64,000 bases of DNA from Psychrobacillus sp. OK028 (GTDB taxonomy: Bacteria; Bacillota; Bacilli; Bacillales_A; Planococcaceae). Position numbers and translations under genes: made by a program. The stretch spans positions 1 to 64,000 of the forward strand of contig NZ_FNHY01000003.1 of the NCBI RefSeq assembly GCF_900103605.1, given 5' to 3'. The notes beneath the pieces are model-generated. The model had not been told where the DNA came from, did not search any database, and saw nothing but the letters and a program-made list of their open reading frames with translations. Numbering within the stretch: the first letter of the stretch is position 1; every line of letters starts with the position of its first letter. This document shows, piece by piece, positions 44,783 through 53,955 of the stretch.

Positions 44783-45871
44783 ATGTCGATCCAAGTTAAA
44801 ACGAAAGACTCCATATATGAAGTTTATTTGGGAGAGAATATTTTAGAATCCTTTTGCAAAAGACATACAGATACTCTTGGTAGATATGATCATTTAGTGT
44901 TGATTACGGATGAACATGTGTGGAGTTTACATGAGGACTATGTTCGCTCTAATTTTAAGATACCATTCAAAGTTTATATCGTACCGAACGGTGAGGCATG
45001 CAAAACGTTTGAATCGTATTATGAGGTCCAAACGTATTTACTAGAAGAAAACTGCTCTAGAAATTCTGCTTTACTTGCACTAGGTGGAGGAGCGGTAGGA
45101 GACTTAACCGGATTTGTTGCTGCAACATTTATGCGAGGAATTCCTTTTTACCAAATTCCAACGACTATATTAGCGCATGATAGTGCTGTTGGAGGTAAAA
45201 CGGCGATCAATCACCCAAAAGGAAAGAATATGATTGGGGCTTTCTATCAACCGATGGAAGTAATATATGACTTTCATTTTTTAAAAACGTTACCAGAAGA
45301 AGAAGTTCGCTCAGGCTTAGCTGAAGTGGTTAAGCATGCGATTATTAGTGATGCTAACTGGATGGATGAATTTCTTGCTCTCCCAAACTTAAAGGCTATT
45401 GAAACTCAAGAATTAGTCCAATGGATTGAAAAAGGAATTCGAGTAAAAGCACATATTGTTGAATTAGACGAAAAAGAACAGTCCTATCGCAAATTTTTAA
45501 ATTTTGGTCATACATATGGACATGCGATTGAGGCATCTGTAGGCTATGGGAAAATTACGCATGGTGAAGCAGTGATGATCGGTATGATTCCAGCTTTAAT
45601 GCTCAGTGAGCTTCATGGCAACGTAGCAGCTGGATATGCTCACAGCGTGTATCAATTAGCGAATAGACTAGGCTATAATTTTGAACATATTTTACATTGT
45701 CCATTTGAACAACTATCAAAATTTATGCTAAAAGATAAAAAAACAACAAACGGAGTGCTTCATTTTGCTTTACTAAGGGATATTGGAGATCCATTTGTCC
45801 AAATAATTTCAATGGAAGACGTTAAAAAATGCGACAACCAGCTGCGACAATGGGTTAAGGAGGGTAACTGA
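44783..45871 (+). CDS. aroB: 3-dehydroquinate synthase
   Basis: 362-aa NAD+- and zinc-dependent cyclase of the shikimate pathway. GGGAVGDLTGFVAATFMRG, TTILAHDSAVGGKTAINH and NFGHTYGHAIEA carry the nucleotide, catalytic lysine and zinc-histidine motifs. It lies two bases behind aroC and touches aroH (no gap), so the genes are coupled. Confidence 0.97.
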   Translation: MSIQVKTKDSIYEVYLGENILESFCKRHTDTLGRYDHLVLITDEHVWSLHEDYVRSNFKIPFKVYIVPNGEACKTFESYYEVQTYLLEENCSRNSALLALGGGAVGDLTGFVAATFMRGIPFYQIPTTILAHDSAVGGKTAINHPKGKNMIGAFYQPMEVIYDFHFLKTLPEEEVRSGLAEVVKHAIISDANWMDEFLALPNLKAIETQELVQWIEKGIRVKAHIVELDEKEQSYRKFLNFGHTYGHAIEASVGYGKITHGEAVMIGMIPALMLSELHGNVAAGYAHSVYQLANRLGYNFEHILHCPFEQLSKFMLKDKKTTNGVLHFALLRDIGDPFVQIISMEDVKKCDNQLRQWVKEGN

Positions 45872-46234
45872 ATGATTAGAGGTGTTAGAGGAGCAACAAC
45901 AGTAACAGAGGATTCTAATGACTTAGTACTACAGGAAACTAAACGTCTAGTTGAAGAAATGGCAAAATCAAACAGTATTTTGCCTGAAGATATTGCTTCT
46001 GTTATCATATCGACTACAACAGATATTACATCTGCATTTCCAGCAAGGGCCGTTAGAGGCTTAGAAGGATGGGCATATGTTCCGGTCATGTGCACCCATG
46101 AAATGGACGTACCAAATGCGTTAGAGAAGTGTATTCGATTACTCATGCATGTAAATACTGAAAAAACACAAGAAGAAGTGCAGCATATCTATTTAAATAA
46201 CGCAGTTCACTTAAGACCAGATTTACTTAAATAA
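45872..46234 (+). CDS. aroH: Chorismate mutase AroH type
   Basis: 120-aa trimeric chorismate mutase that makes prephenate. The N-terminal MIRGVRGATTVTEDSND is the signature of the B. subtilis AroH family, with the active-site arginine early on; YVPVMCTHEMDVP is conserved. Its start follows the aroB stop without a gap. In B. subtilis trpEDCFBA lies between this gene and hisC; here hisC follows after 22 bases. Confidence 0.97.
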   Translation: MIRGVRGATTVTEDSNDLVLQETKRLVEEMAKSNSILPEDIASVIISTTTDITSAFPARAVRGLEGWAYVPVMCTHEMDVPNALEKCIRLLMHVNTEKTQEEVQHIYLNNAVHLRPDLLK

Positions 46235-46256
46235 TTCATAGAATAGAGGGTTTAAT

Positions 46257-47357
46257 ATGAAATTCAAACAACAGATAAATGGTTTACATGCATATCAGCC
46301 TGGCAAAACAACGGATGAAGTGAAGAAAATGTTTAACTTAGAATCAGTGACAAAACTTGCATCCAATGAAAATCCATACGGTGCGTCGCCAAAAGTAAAT
46401 GAATACTTTAAAAATGCGAATTTAGATTTTGCCATTTACCCAGATGGATATGCGTCGAATTTAAGAACAGCTGTAGCGAATCATTTAAACGTCTCTGAAA
46501 AACAATTATTATTTGGTAATGGATCTGACGAGAATATTTTAATCGTATCAAGAGCTATCTTACGACCTGGATTGAACACGATTATGGCCGATTTAACATT
46601 TGGTCAATATAAGCATAATGCAATTGTTGAAGGAGCAGAAGTACGTGAAATCCCTTTAACTACTAATGGAGAGCATGATTTAGATAATATGCTTGCAGCT
46701 GTCGATGAAAACACTGCCATCATTTGGGTATGTAATCCAAACAACCCAACAGGTACATTAACACCTAGTGATAAACTGAAAGACTTTATAGAGAATGTAC
46801 CACAAGATGTCTTAATCGTTTTAGATGAAGCGTACACAGAATACATAACTGACAATGACTACAAAGATTCTATCAAATTATTAGAGAATCATCCAAATGT
46901 ATTGATCATGCGCACATTCTCTAAAGCCTATGGTCTTGCAAGCTTCCGTGTTGGATATGCGATCGGATCAGAGGAAGTTATAGCTCAGCTTGAACCTACA
47001 CGTGAGCCGTTTAATAATACCGTACTAAGTCAGCAAGTAGCGCTAATCGGTTTAAAGGACCAAGCATTCATCGAACAATGTAAAGCAAAAAATAACGCAG
47101 GAAAAGCTCAATTCGTGGCATATTGCGAAGAAAGAAAACTAGATTACTTCCCATCTCAAACGAATTTCATCTTAATGGAAGTGAAAGCAGATAGTGATGT
47201 AGTATTCCAAGGTTTGATGAAACGAGGATTCATAGTTCGAAGCGGGAATGCACTAGGGAAACCAGGATACCTTCGTATAACAATTGGAACTGAACAGCAA
47301 AATAGCGAGTTATTAGAAAAGTTGGATGAGGTTCTAAAAGAGGAAGGCGTTTTATAA
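46257..47357 (+). CDS. hisC: Histidinol-phosphate / aromatic aminotransferase
   Basis: 366-aa PLP fold I aminotransferase used in histidine synthesis and, in Bacilli, also for phenylalanine and tyrosine. KLASNENPYGASP near the N terminus, PNNPTGT, VLDEAYTEY, and the PLP lysine in FSKAYGLASFRVGYAIG are present. Its last base overlaps the start of tyrA. Its presence in the aromatic cluster supports the dual role (known for B. subtilis). Confidence 0.96.
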   Translation: MKFKQQINGLHAYQPGKTTDEVKKMFNLESVTKLASNENPYGASPKVNEYFKNANLDFAIYPDGYASNLRTAVANHLNVSEKQLLFGNGSDENILIVSRAILRPGLNTIMADLTFGQYKHNAIVEGAEVREIPLTTNGEHDLDNMLAAVDENTAIIWVCNPNNPTGTLTPSDKLKDFIENVPQDVLIVLDEAYTEYITDNDYKDSIKLLENHPNVLIMRTFSKAYGLASFRVGYAIGSEEVIAQLEPTREPFNNTVLSQQVALIGLKDQAFIEQCKAKNNAGKAQFVAYCEERKLDYFPSQTNFILMEVKADSDVVFQGLMKRGFIVRSGNALGKPGYLRITIGTEQQNSELLEKLDEVLKEEGVL

Positions 47358-48457
47358 TGCAACAAACCATTTTTATTATAGGTCTTGGACTAATAGGTGG
47401 TTCCCTGGCACTTGGTTTAAAACGCAATAAAGACGTAAAAATAATTGGATATGATGCGAATGGTCATACGCTTCGGACAGCGAAACGAATAAGTGTCATT
47501 GATGAGATGGCTATCAATATTGAAGAAAGCACTGCGTCTGCTGACGTAATTGTTTTTGCTACTCCTGTAAGTGAAACAATTCGCTTGATGCAAGAAATGC
47601 CGAAATGGCAACTAAAAAAACAAGTAATTGTAACGGATACTGGAAGCACAAAAAAAGAGATTATGAAAGCTGCCATATCTTTAAAAGAACAAGGGATAAC
47701 GTTTATAGGTGGACATCCAATGGCAGGTTCTCACAAGAGTGGTGTAGAGGCTGCTAGAGCCATCTTGTTTGAAAACGCCTATTATTTACTTACACCTTTC
47801 GAAGATGAACCAAAAGAGCGTATTCAAGCGCTAATAAATCTATTACAGGTTACGAAAGCAAAACTTGTTCAAGTGGAAGCGGAAGAGCATGATCATATGA
47901 CCGCTGTGGTTAGTCATTTCCCGCATTTAGTTGCCGCTTCTCTTGTTCATCAACTATCTTTTGAAAACGAACAATACCCCTTTACGAAGCAACTTGCGGC
48001 CGGCGGATTTCGAGACTTAACTAGAATTGCTTCTGCCAATCCTGTTGTTTGGAGAGATATAACACTTCAAAATCGTAAAGAACTAAGCGCCCAATTACAA
48101 ACGTGGACCGATGAAATGACAAAATTACAGAACCTACTTTCCTACGCCGATTCTAGTGAGATAGAGGATTATTTCTCGACCGCTAAAAGAATTCGAGACG
48201 ATCTTCCTATAAACACACAAGGAGCAATGTTTAGCGTATTTGACCTTTATGTCGATGTACCAGATTATCCAGGTGTAATTTCTGAGATCACCGGTTATTT
48301 AGCTCAAGATAATATAAGTATTACAAACATACGAATTGTTGAAACTCGTGAAGATGTATTCGGAATACTTGTCATTAGCTTTCAATCGACAGATGATCGT
48401 GCAAAAGCTGTAGCGTGTATTGCGAATAACACCACATTTGAAACGTATATTTCATAA
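47357..48457 (+). CDS. tyrA: Prephenate dehydrogenase
   Basis: 366-aa enzyme that oxidises prephenate to 4-hydroxyphenylpyruvate. The NAD fold starts IIGLGLIGGSLALGLKR; GGHPMAGSHKSGVEAA and HDHMTAVVSHFPHLVA mark the active site. A C-terminal ACT domain (residues ~295-366, VPDYPGVISEITGYLAQDNISI) suggests allosteric control by an aromatic amino acid. It overlaps hisC by one base and is followed in 12 bases by aroA. Confidence 0.96.
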   Translation: MQQTIFIIGLGLIGGSLALGLKRNKDVKIIGYDANGHTLRTAKRISVIDEMAINIEESTASADVIVFATPVSETIRLMQEMPKWQLKKQVIVTDTGSTKKEIMKAAISLKEQGITFIGGHPMAGSHKSGVEAARAILFENAYYLLTPFEDEPKERIQALINLLQVTKAKLVQVEAEEHDHMTAVVSHFPHLVAASLVHQLSFENEQYPFTKQLAAGGFRDLTRIASANPVVWRDITLQNRKELSAQLQTWTDEMTKLQNLLSYADSSEIEDYFSTAKRIRDDLPINTQGAMFSVFDLYVDVPDYPGVISEITGYLAQDNISITNIRIVETREDVFGILVISFQSTDDRAKAVACIANNTTFETYIS

Positions 48458-48469
48458 GGAGGGATGACC

Positions 48470-49762
48470 TTGCAAGCTATCAAAAAATTAGATTATGCAC
48501 AGCCTTCGTTAGAGGGGGCTATTCGAATACCTGGAGATAAATCTGTCTCTCATCGGTCGATTATGTTTGGTGCGATTGCAGAAGGGACTACAACAGTCGA
48601 AGGGTTTTTACAAAGCGATGATTGCCTCAGTACAATTGACTGCTTTCAAAAGCTTGGAGTGGAGATTGCCATTGATGGCGATAAAGTGAAGATCTCTAGC
48701 AATGGAATATCGAATTGGAAAGAACCCAATGAAGTTCTTTATACGGGGAATTCTGGGACAACTACCCGCTTAATGCTCGGTATTTTAGCTGGTTCATCCG
48801 GTTCATCGGTTTTAATAGGGGACGAATCTATTCAAAATCGTCCAATGAGAAGAGTTACGGAACCTTTAAAGCAAATGGGTGCTAAGCTAATTGGGAGAGA
48901 GAATGGTCAATTTACTCCTATTGCAGTTGAGGGTACTAATTTACAAGCTATTCACTATAAGATGCCTGTAGCAAGTGCGCAAGTGAAGTCTGCCATTTTA
49001 CTAGCAGCTTTAAATGCTAACGGAGAAACTGTTGTTGAGGAAATCGAGACCTCTAGAGATCATACGGAGAAAATGCTCCAACACTTCGGTGCGTCCATTG
49101 CTGTAAATGATAAAACGATTCGTTTACAAGGTGGCCAAAAGCTAAAGGCTACTCATGTTGTTATACCTGGTGATATTTCCTCTGCAGCGTTCTTTTTAGT
49201 TGCTGGAGCAATTGTACCGAATAGCAACCTAACTTTAACCAATGTAGGTTTGAATCCAACTAGAACTGGGATTATGGACGTGCTACAAGCAATGGGTGCA
49301 TCTTTTACAGTAAATGATTCAGAAAACAGTAGCCATGAAGAAATGGGTACGATTGAAATCCAGTCCTCTGCCTTAATTGGAACGGAAATCGGTGGGGAGC
49401 TTATCCCAAGACTAATTGATGAAATACCTATTATTGCCTTACTAGCAACACAAGCTAAAGGGAAAACAATTATTAAAAATGCAGAAGAGCTAAAAGTGAA
49501 AGAAACGAACCGAATTGATGCAGTAGTGAATGAATTAAAAAAACTAGGAGCTAATATTACTGCCACGGATGACGGGATGATCATCGAAGGACCGACGACA
49601 CTTCATGGCGGAGATTTACTCACATATGGAGATCATCGTATTGGTATGATGGCAGCTATGGCATCACTTATAACTACAGAAGCTGTCACAATTGACAATC
49701 CAGGATGCATCGCAGTGTCCTATCCGACATTTTTTGAAGATATTTCTAGTGTTATAAAGTAA
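48470..49762 (+). CDS. aroA: 3-phosphoshikimate 1-carboxyvinyltransferase (EPSP synthase)
   Basis: 430-aa enzyme that makes EPSP from shikimate-3-phosphate and PEP (aroE in B. subtilis). [41 protein letters not shown] and [17 protein letters not shown] are all canonical. TTG 48470 has AAGGAGGG six bases upstream; ATG 48464 is too near that site. The NSGTTTRL motif looks like the class II (S-type) form. It ends the aromatic run, with a terminator about 145 bases on. Confidence 0.96.
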   Translation: MQAIKKLDYAQPSLEGAIRIPGDKSVSHRSIMFGAIAEGTTTVEGFLQSDDCLSTIDCFQKLGVEIAIDGDKVKISSNGISNWKEPNEVLYTGNSGTTTRLMLGILAGSSGSSVLIGDESIQNRPMRRVTEPLKQMGAKLIGRENGQFTPIAVEGTNLQAIHYKMPVASAQVKSAILLAALNANGETVVEEIETSRDHTEKMLQHFGASIAVNDKTIRLQGGQKLKATHVVIPGDISSAAFFLVAGAIVPNSNLTLTNVGLNPTRTGIMDVLQAMGASFTVNDSENSSHEEMGTIEIQSSALIGTEIGGELIPRLIDEIPIIALLATQAKGKTIIKNAEELKVKETNRIDAVVNELKKLGANITATDDGMIIEGPTTLHGGDLLTYGDHRIGMMAAMASLITTEAVTIDNPGCIAVSYPTFFEDISSVIK

Positions 49763-49906
49763 GCGTAGTCTTTGCAGCTTTGGTTTAGGTGTAAAGAACA
49801 TATTATCTTTATCGTTGGATTTTCCGGGTGAACATATTAAGACACCTTGGGAGACAGTCTTACAATTGCTAAACTGCAAGAAAAGCGGTTGATCCAGTTT
49901 TACGTT

Positions 49907-49949
49907 GAAGTAACCGTTAAACCTTTGTCAGAGGGCGGTTACTTTTTTT
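49907..49949 (+). terminator. Terminator after the aromatic cluster
   Basis: AAGTAACCG pairs with CGGTTACTT across a loop of about 19 bases, then TTTTTT. Confidence 0.85.
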
Positions 49950-50007
49950 CGTTAAAAAAAGATGATGGTCAAAAGAATATACTTTTTTGTACCTTTTTAA
50001 AAAGTTG

Positions 50008-50114
50008 TTTCCGTTAATTGGAGCGACAGGCGACGACTTCAGCGGGAACAGCACGAGCGATAGAATATAGGCTCAAAAAGTACCTGCGAATAGTGTCCGC
50101 CTAAAGCGGAAAAA
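50008..50114. repeat. Dispersed ~100-bp intergenic repeat, copy 3
   Basis: TTTCCG at the left pairs with CGGAAA at the right. Inside are CGACGACTTCAGCGGGAACA, GCACGAGCGATAGAATATAG and AGTGTCCGCCTAAAGCGGAA, in the same order as the 18787 element, with about one mismatch in five. Confidence 0.7.
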
Positions 50115-50198
50115 TCGGTGTTGTTCGGAAAATTTCACTGCTAATTTGAAATTAATTCATTCGAGTGTCTAAAGTTGAATTGAAAGACATTATAAGAC

Positions 50199-50226
50199 CC
50201 TCCACCAAATCGGAGGTTTTTTTTCT
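50199..50226 (+). terminator. Small terminator-like hairpin before ypiA
   Basis: CCTCC and GGAGG pair around ACCAAATC, followed by TTTTTTTTC. There is no gene directly upstream, so it may act on readthrough or as a ypiA leader attenuator. Confidence 0.5.
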
Positions 50227-50282
50227 TGTTCAAAAACAATTGTTCTTGTACGATAAAGGTATAATGAAAGAATGGTGATAAC

Positions 50283-51527
50283 ATGGACAACTTGACACCT
50301 TTTATCCAGGCAATGGAAGAAGGAAACATAGAGAAACTTGGAACGATGATCGACCAGTTTTTATTGAATGGCGATCCAGATGAGCAATATCAGCTTGCAG
50401 ATTTGCTGACCCAGTTCGGCTTTTTACAGGAAGCCATCACAGTGCTTGCGCATCTTGAATTTTTATTTCCTGAAGAAAATCAGCTGAAAATAGACCAAGC
50501 TCAACTTTATTTGGAAATGGATAAAGAGGATGAAGCACTAGAAATGCTTACGACAATCGAAAAAACGAGTGATGCTTATCCTCAAGCACTGCTCACGTTA
50601 GCTGACTATTATCAAATGATTGGGTTATATGAGGTCGCAGAGCAAAAAATAAACGAAGCAATTACGTTATTACCAAAAGAACCTTTACTGATGTATGCAA
50701 AAGGTGAATTATTGTTTGAAACCGGCAGATACCTAGAAGCAGCACGTATAATGGAGGATTTACTACCGCATCAGGACGCTATTCAAGCGGTAGATTTATC
50801 ACTTAAATTAGCGGAAATCTATAGTGCGGGAGCAGCTTATGAAGAAGCAATCCCATATTACACCGAAGCCTTGAAAAAAGAAGTTGCACCAGACGTGTTA
50901 TTTCATGCAGCTTATGCTTCCTTCCAAGTCCAACATTTTGAAACAGCTGCGAGCCAGTTAGAGAGTCTCCTTCAAATCGATCCAGACTACTTCTCAGGCT
51001 ATATGCTACTTGCTGAGACCTATGCGATGCTAGAAAAAAATGAAGATGCTTTAAAAGCAATTACGGACGGTATTGCTCGTGATGAATATGAAAAAGAATA
51101 TTATTTATTTGCAGGTAAAATTTCCTTGAAATTGGGTAAAGTGAAAGAAGCAGAAACTTTTTTAAGAGAAGCAATTGCACTTGACCCAGAATATATGGAT
51201 GCTATTTTCATTTTGTCTTCTTTATTTTCTACGGAAGAGAAGGATGAGGAGCTTGTGGAACTCTTTGAAACGCTGAAACAGGAGCATTTTGAGTGGTCTG
51301 CTATGTACCCATTTTTAGCAGTAGCATATGAAAGATTAGAATCCTATGAAAAAGCATACGAATTTTATCAGCTTGCATATACTGAACATAAAGAGGATGT
51401 TCCTTTTTTAGAGAAATTTGTTTATTTCCTTTTAGAAGATGGGAAAAGGGCAGAGGCAAAAGAAGTTGTGCTGATTTTGCAGAAACTTCAACCGGAAAAT
51501 AGTGAATGGTTTGAAATGTTCGAATAA
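50283..51527 (+). CDS. ypiA: Tetratricopeptide-repeat protein YpiA
   Basis: 414-aa soluble protein made of about eleven TPR helix pairs (for example LLYAKGELLFETGRYLEAAR-like units and AETFLREAIALDPEYMDAIF). TPRs bind other proteins; the partner is unknown. Position before ypiB and the qcr operon matches B. subtilis YpiA. The ATG at 50283 follows GGTGATA, a modest site. Confidence 0.88.
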   Translation: MDNLTPFIQAMEEGNIEKLGTMIDQFLLNGDPDEQYQLADLLTQFGFLQEAITVLAHLEFLFPEENQLKIDQAQLYLEMDKEDEALEMLTTIEKTSDAYPQALLTLADYYQMIGLYEVAEQKINEAITLLPKEPLLMYAKGELLFETGRYLEAARIMEDLLPHQDAIQAVDLSLKLAEIYSAGAAYEEAIPYYTEALKKEVAPDVLFHAAYASFQVQHFETAASQLESLLQIDPDYFSGYMLLAETYAMLEKNEDALKAITDGIARDEYEKEYYLFAGKISLKLGKVKEAETFLREAIALDPEYMDAIFILSSLFSTEEKDEELVELFETLKQEHFEWSAMYPFLAVAYERLESYEKAYEFYQLAYTEHKEDVPFLEKFVYFLLEDGKRAEAKEVVLILQKLQPENSEWFEMFE

Positions 51528-51547
51528 ATGAAGGAAGGAGAGGTTAC

Positions 51548-52099
51548 GTGACTGCTTCTGTTTCAGTTGGTGAGAAAAAAGAATTTGTTCGGTGGTTTTT
51601 AAAAAAGTATCAGATGAAAAGAAGAGAGTGCGTGTGGATCTTGAATTACTTGATAAGCCACGAGACATTGTTGAATAACGTACATTTTGTGGAGGAGGCA
51701 CATTACTGTCCTCGAGCGATGATTATGTCAGTTACGACGTCCTCAGGTATCCCTTTTCGCTTTTACAAAGGGAGCATAATGACTGCCGATGCTGAAAAGT
51801 CCTTCCATGATTTAAGGTTGCATCCGGAAGAGGATATGTACATCCAGTTGAATTTTCAGATGATGCCACCTAGTCCAGAATATTTGGCTGTTTTAGAAGA
51901 AAATCCTTATATGCCAAAATACTTGCAGATTAGTGAAAAGGATAAATTGATAGCCGAGGATATAGTTAGTGAAAGCTTGTATTCATTTCAAGTAGAACAA
52001 TTAAAAAAGCAGATTGACCAGGCAATCGATGAAAAAAACAAAGAAAAGTTTATGGAGCTTTCTGAGTTGTGGAAACAAATACAACAAAAAGAGGTTTAG
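51548..52099 (+). CDS. ypiB: UPF0302 family protein YpiB
   Basis: 183-aa protein of family UPF0302, as in B. subtilis YpiB. Conserved parts are FVRWFLKKYQMKRRECVWIL and FRFYKGSIMTADAEKSFHDL; the C-terminal 40 residues form an IDEAL-like helical tail (QIDQAIDEKNKEKFMELSEL). Function is not established. GTG 51548 follows AAGGAGAGG. ypiF follows in 12 bases. Confidence 0.87.
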   Translation: MTASVSVGEKKEFVRWFLKKYQMKRRECVWILNYLISHETLLNNVHFVEEAHYCPRAMIMSVTTSSGIPFRFYKGSIMTADAEKSFHDLRLHPEEDMYIQLNFQMMPPSPEYLAVLEENPYMPKYLQISEKDKLIAEDIVSESLYSFQVEQLKKQIDQAIDEKNKEKFMELSELWKQIQQKEV

Positions 52100-52111
52100 G
52101 AGAGGTTATAC

Positions 52112-52558
52112 ATGCATTGGAACGGAAAAGATAGTAAAGTATTTCAAGCACAAAAAGAATTTATAGATACAGCAGTTATTCCACTAATACAAATAGATGG
52201 TTCTGATGAAGGCTTCCAATTTGCAGCATCTGCGGCTGACTTTACATTGTCCCTTGCTAATGTAATTGAAAATCAGTTTAAAGGAAGGATTGTTTTATTT
52301 CCTTCCTTCTCTTATACAAGAAGTCAGGACAAGCAGTCTGTATTTGAAGCGTGGCAAGAGGAGCTTAATAATGCATCTTTCAAGCACGTCTTTTACGTTA
52401 CTTCTGATAGAGAGTGGAGTACAATAGGGGAGGAACAAAATATTATTTGGACTCCGTCTGTTCCACTGGATTCCATGGACCAAAAAATGAGAAATTCAGT
52501 ACTAGAAGATCAATTACGACAACTAATTCCGATTTTTGCGAAAAAATGGGCGAATTAG
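52112..52558 (+). CDS. ypiF: DUF2487 protein YpiF
   Basis: 148-aa soluble protein of unknown function. DTAVIPLIQIDGSDEG and RIVLFPSFSYTR are the regions shared with B. subtilis YpiF. It lies between ypiB and qcrA, the conserved order. AGGAGAGG precedes the ATG. The qcr promoter follows its stop, so it probably ends the ypiA-ypiB-ypiF unit. Confidence 0.84.
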   Translation: MHWNGKDSKVFQAQKEFIDTAVIPLIQIDGSDEGFQFAASAADFTLSLANVIENQFKGRIVLFPSFSYTRSQDKQSVFEAWQEELNNASFKHVFYVTSDREWSTIGEEQNIIWTPSVPLDSMDQKMRNSVLEDQLRQLIPIFAKKWAN

Positions 52559-52613
52559 TGACAATTTTTTTCAATAATTGTCGATAAAGTTAAAGATTCG
52601 ATGTAATCGAATA

Positions 52614-52642
52614 TTGACCTTCCTTTTTTATTGATATATCAT
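52614..52642 (+). promoter_or_regulatory. Probable sigma-A promoter of qcrABC
   Basis: TTGACC (52614-52619), 17 bases, TATCAT (52637-52642). It lies about 75 bases before qcrA in the only sizeable gap upstream of the operon. Confidence 0.55.
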
Positions 52643-52715
52643 GGATATGTCCTAGTATTATTATTCAAGCAAGTATGTCCATTGGACTGACCTTTAAGTA
52701 AGAGGGGGGAAAAGG

Positions 52716-53219
52716 ATGAGTAACAATAAAGTATCAAGACGTCAATTTTTAAGTTATACCTTAACAGGTGTTGGCGGATTTATGGCAGCAGGAATGCTTA
52801 TGCCAATGGTACGTTTTGCAGTTGATCCTGTATTGCAGAAAAAAGAAGGCGGAGATTTCGTACTGACGGAGAAGAAAATTGCCGACATAACGGATGTTCC
52901 AGAACGTGTTGATTTCACTTTTGAACAAGTGGACGCATGGTACAAGTCTGATATTACCAATGCAGCTTGGGTATACAAAGAAGGCGATAAAATTATCGCA
53001 CTATCTCCTGTATGTAAGCATTTGGGATGTACTGTAAACTGGGAAGGTGACCCAGCGCACAAAAATCAATTCTTCTGCCCATGTCACGCAGGTCGTTATG
53101 AGAAAAACGGTAGTAATGTTCCAAAAACGCCACCTCTAGGTCCGTTGGATCAATATGAAGTTCGTGAAAATGACGGTTTCTTAGAAATTGGGAAAGCTAT
53201 TCCTAACACATTAGTTTAA
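52716..53219 (+). CDS. qcrA: Menaquinol:cytochrome c reductase iron-sulfur subunit QcrA
   Basis: 167-aa Rieske protein of the bc complex. A twin-arginine start (SRRQFLSYTL) precedes the membrane anchor (GVGGFMAAGMLMPMV), suggesting Tat export. The [2Fe-2S] boxes are CKHLGCTV and CPCHAGRY, each with the expected Cys and His. AGGGGGG precedes the ATG. It opens the qcrABC operon, which passes electrons from menaquinol to cytochrome c. Confidence 0.97.
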   Translation: MSNNKVSRRQFLSYTLTGVGGFMAAGMLMPMVRFAVDPVLQKKEGGDFVLTEKKIADITDVPERVDFTFEQVDAWYKSDITNAAWVYKEGDKIIALSPVCKHLGCTVNWEGDPAHKNQFFCPCHAGRYEKNGSNVPKTPPLGPLDQYEVRENDGFLEIGKAIPNTLV

Positions 53220-53239
53220 AGTAAGGGGGTACGACATCA

Positions 53240-53914
53240 GTGCTTAATAAAATCTATGATTGGGTGGATGAACGTCTAGATATTACTCCGATATGGCGTG
53301 ATATCGCTGACCATGAAGTACCAGAACACGTAAACCCTGCACATCATTTCTCAGCATTTGTATATTGTTTCGGAGGACTAACATTCTTCATCACAGTAAT
53401 TCAAATTCTTTCAGGTATGTTCTTAACTATGTATTATGTACCGGATATTGAAAATGCATGGGAATCTGTTTACTATCTTCAAAATGAAGTAGCATTCGGT
53501 GAAATCGTGCGTGGGATGCATCACTGGGGAGCATCACTTGTTATTGTTATGATGTTCTTACATACATTACGTGTATTCTTTACTGGTTCTTATAAAAAAC
53601 CTCGTGAACTAAACTGGATGGTCGGAGTACTAATCTTCGCTGTTATGTTAGGTTTAGGATTCACAGGTTACTTACTTCCTTGGGACATGAAAGCATTGTT
53701 CGCAACGAAAGTAGGTATTGAAATTGCAGCATCCGTGCCATTTATCGGTGGGATGATCAAAACACTTTTAGCAGGTGATGAAACAATCATCGGTGCTCAA
53801 ACATTAACAAGATTCTTTGCGATTCATGTATTCTTCTTGCCAGCTGCTCTTTTTGGATTACTTGCAGCTCACTTTATCATGATTCGTCGTCAAGGTATTT
53901 CTGGACCACTTTAA
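53240..53914 (+). CDS. qcrB: Menaquinol:cytochrome c reductase cytochrome b subunit QcrB
   Basis: 224-aa cytochrome b6-type subunit with four membrane helices. The heme histidines lie in RGMHHWGASLVIVMMFLHTLRVFF and RFFAIHVFFLPAALFGLLAAH, and a cysteine in FVYCFGGLTFF fits the covalently bound extra heme of the b6 type. GTG 53240 follows AAGGGGG. It has the split b6/subunit IV form; the rest is in qcrC. Confidence 0.97.
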   Translation: MLNKIYDWVDERLDITPIWRDIADHEVPEHVNPAHHFSAFVYCFGGLTFFITVIQILSGMFLTMYYVPDIENAWESVYYLQNEVAFGEIVRGMHHWGASLVIVMMFLHTLRVFFTGSYKKPRELNWMVGVLIFAVMLGLGFTGYLLPWDMKALFATKVGIEIAASVPFIGGMIKTLLAGDETIIGAQTLTRFFAIHVFFLPAALFGLLAAHFIMIRRQGISGPL

Positions 53915-53955
53915 TCGGTAAAGGGAACAGATAATTGTAACAAGGAGGGGACAAT

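Larger units (their letters stand above)
49763..50282. other. Intergenic region between aroA and ypiA
   Basis: 520 bases. It contains an open but start-less frame just after aroA (about 49764-49892), the aroA terminator (49907-49949), a copy of the dispersed repeat (50008-50114), and a small hairpin near 50199-50225 (CCTCCACCAAATCGGAGGTTTTTTTT). I see no convincing gene. Confidence 0.6.

Noticed and set aside
49153-49584. 143-codon minus-strand frame inside aroA
   Set aside because: Antisense to an intact EPSP synthase with all motifs; serine/isoleucine-rich shadow.
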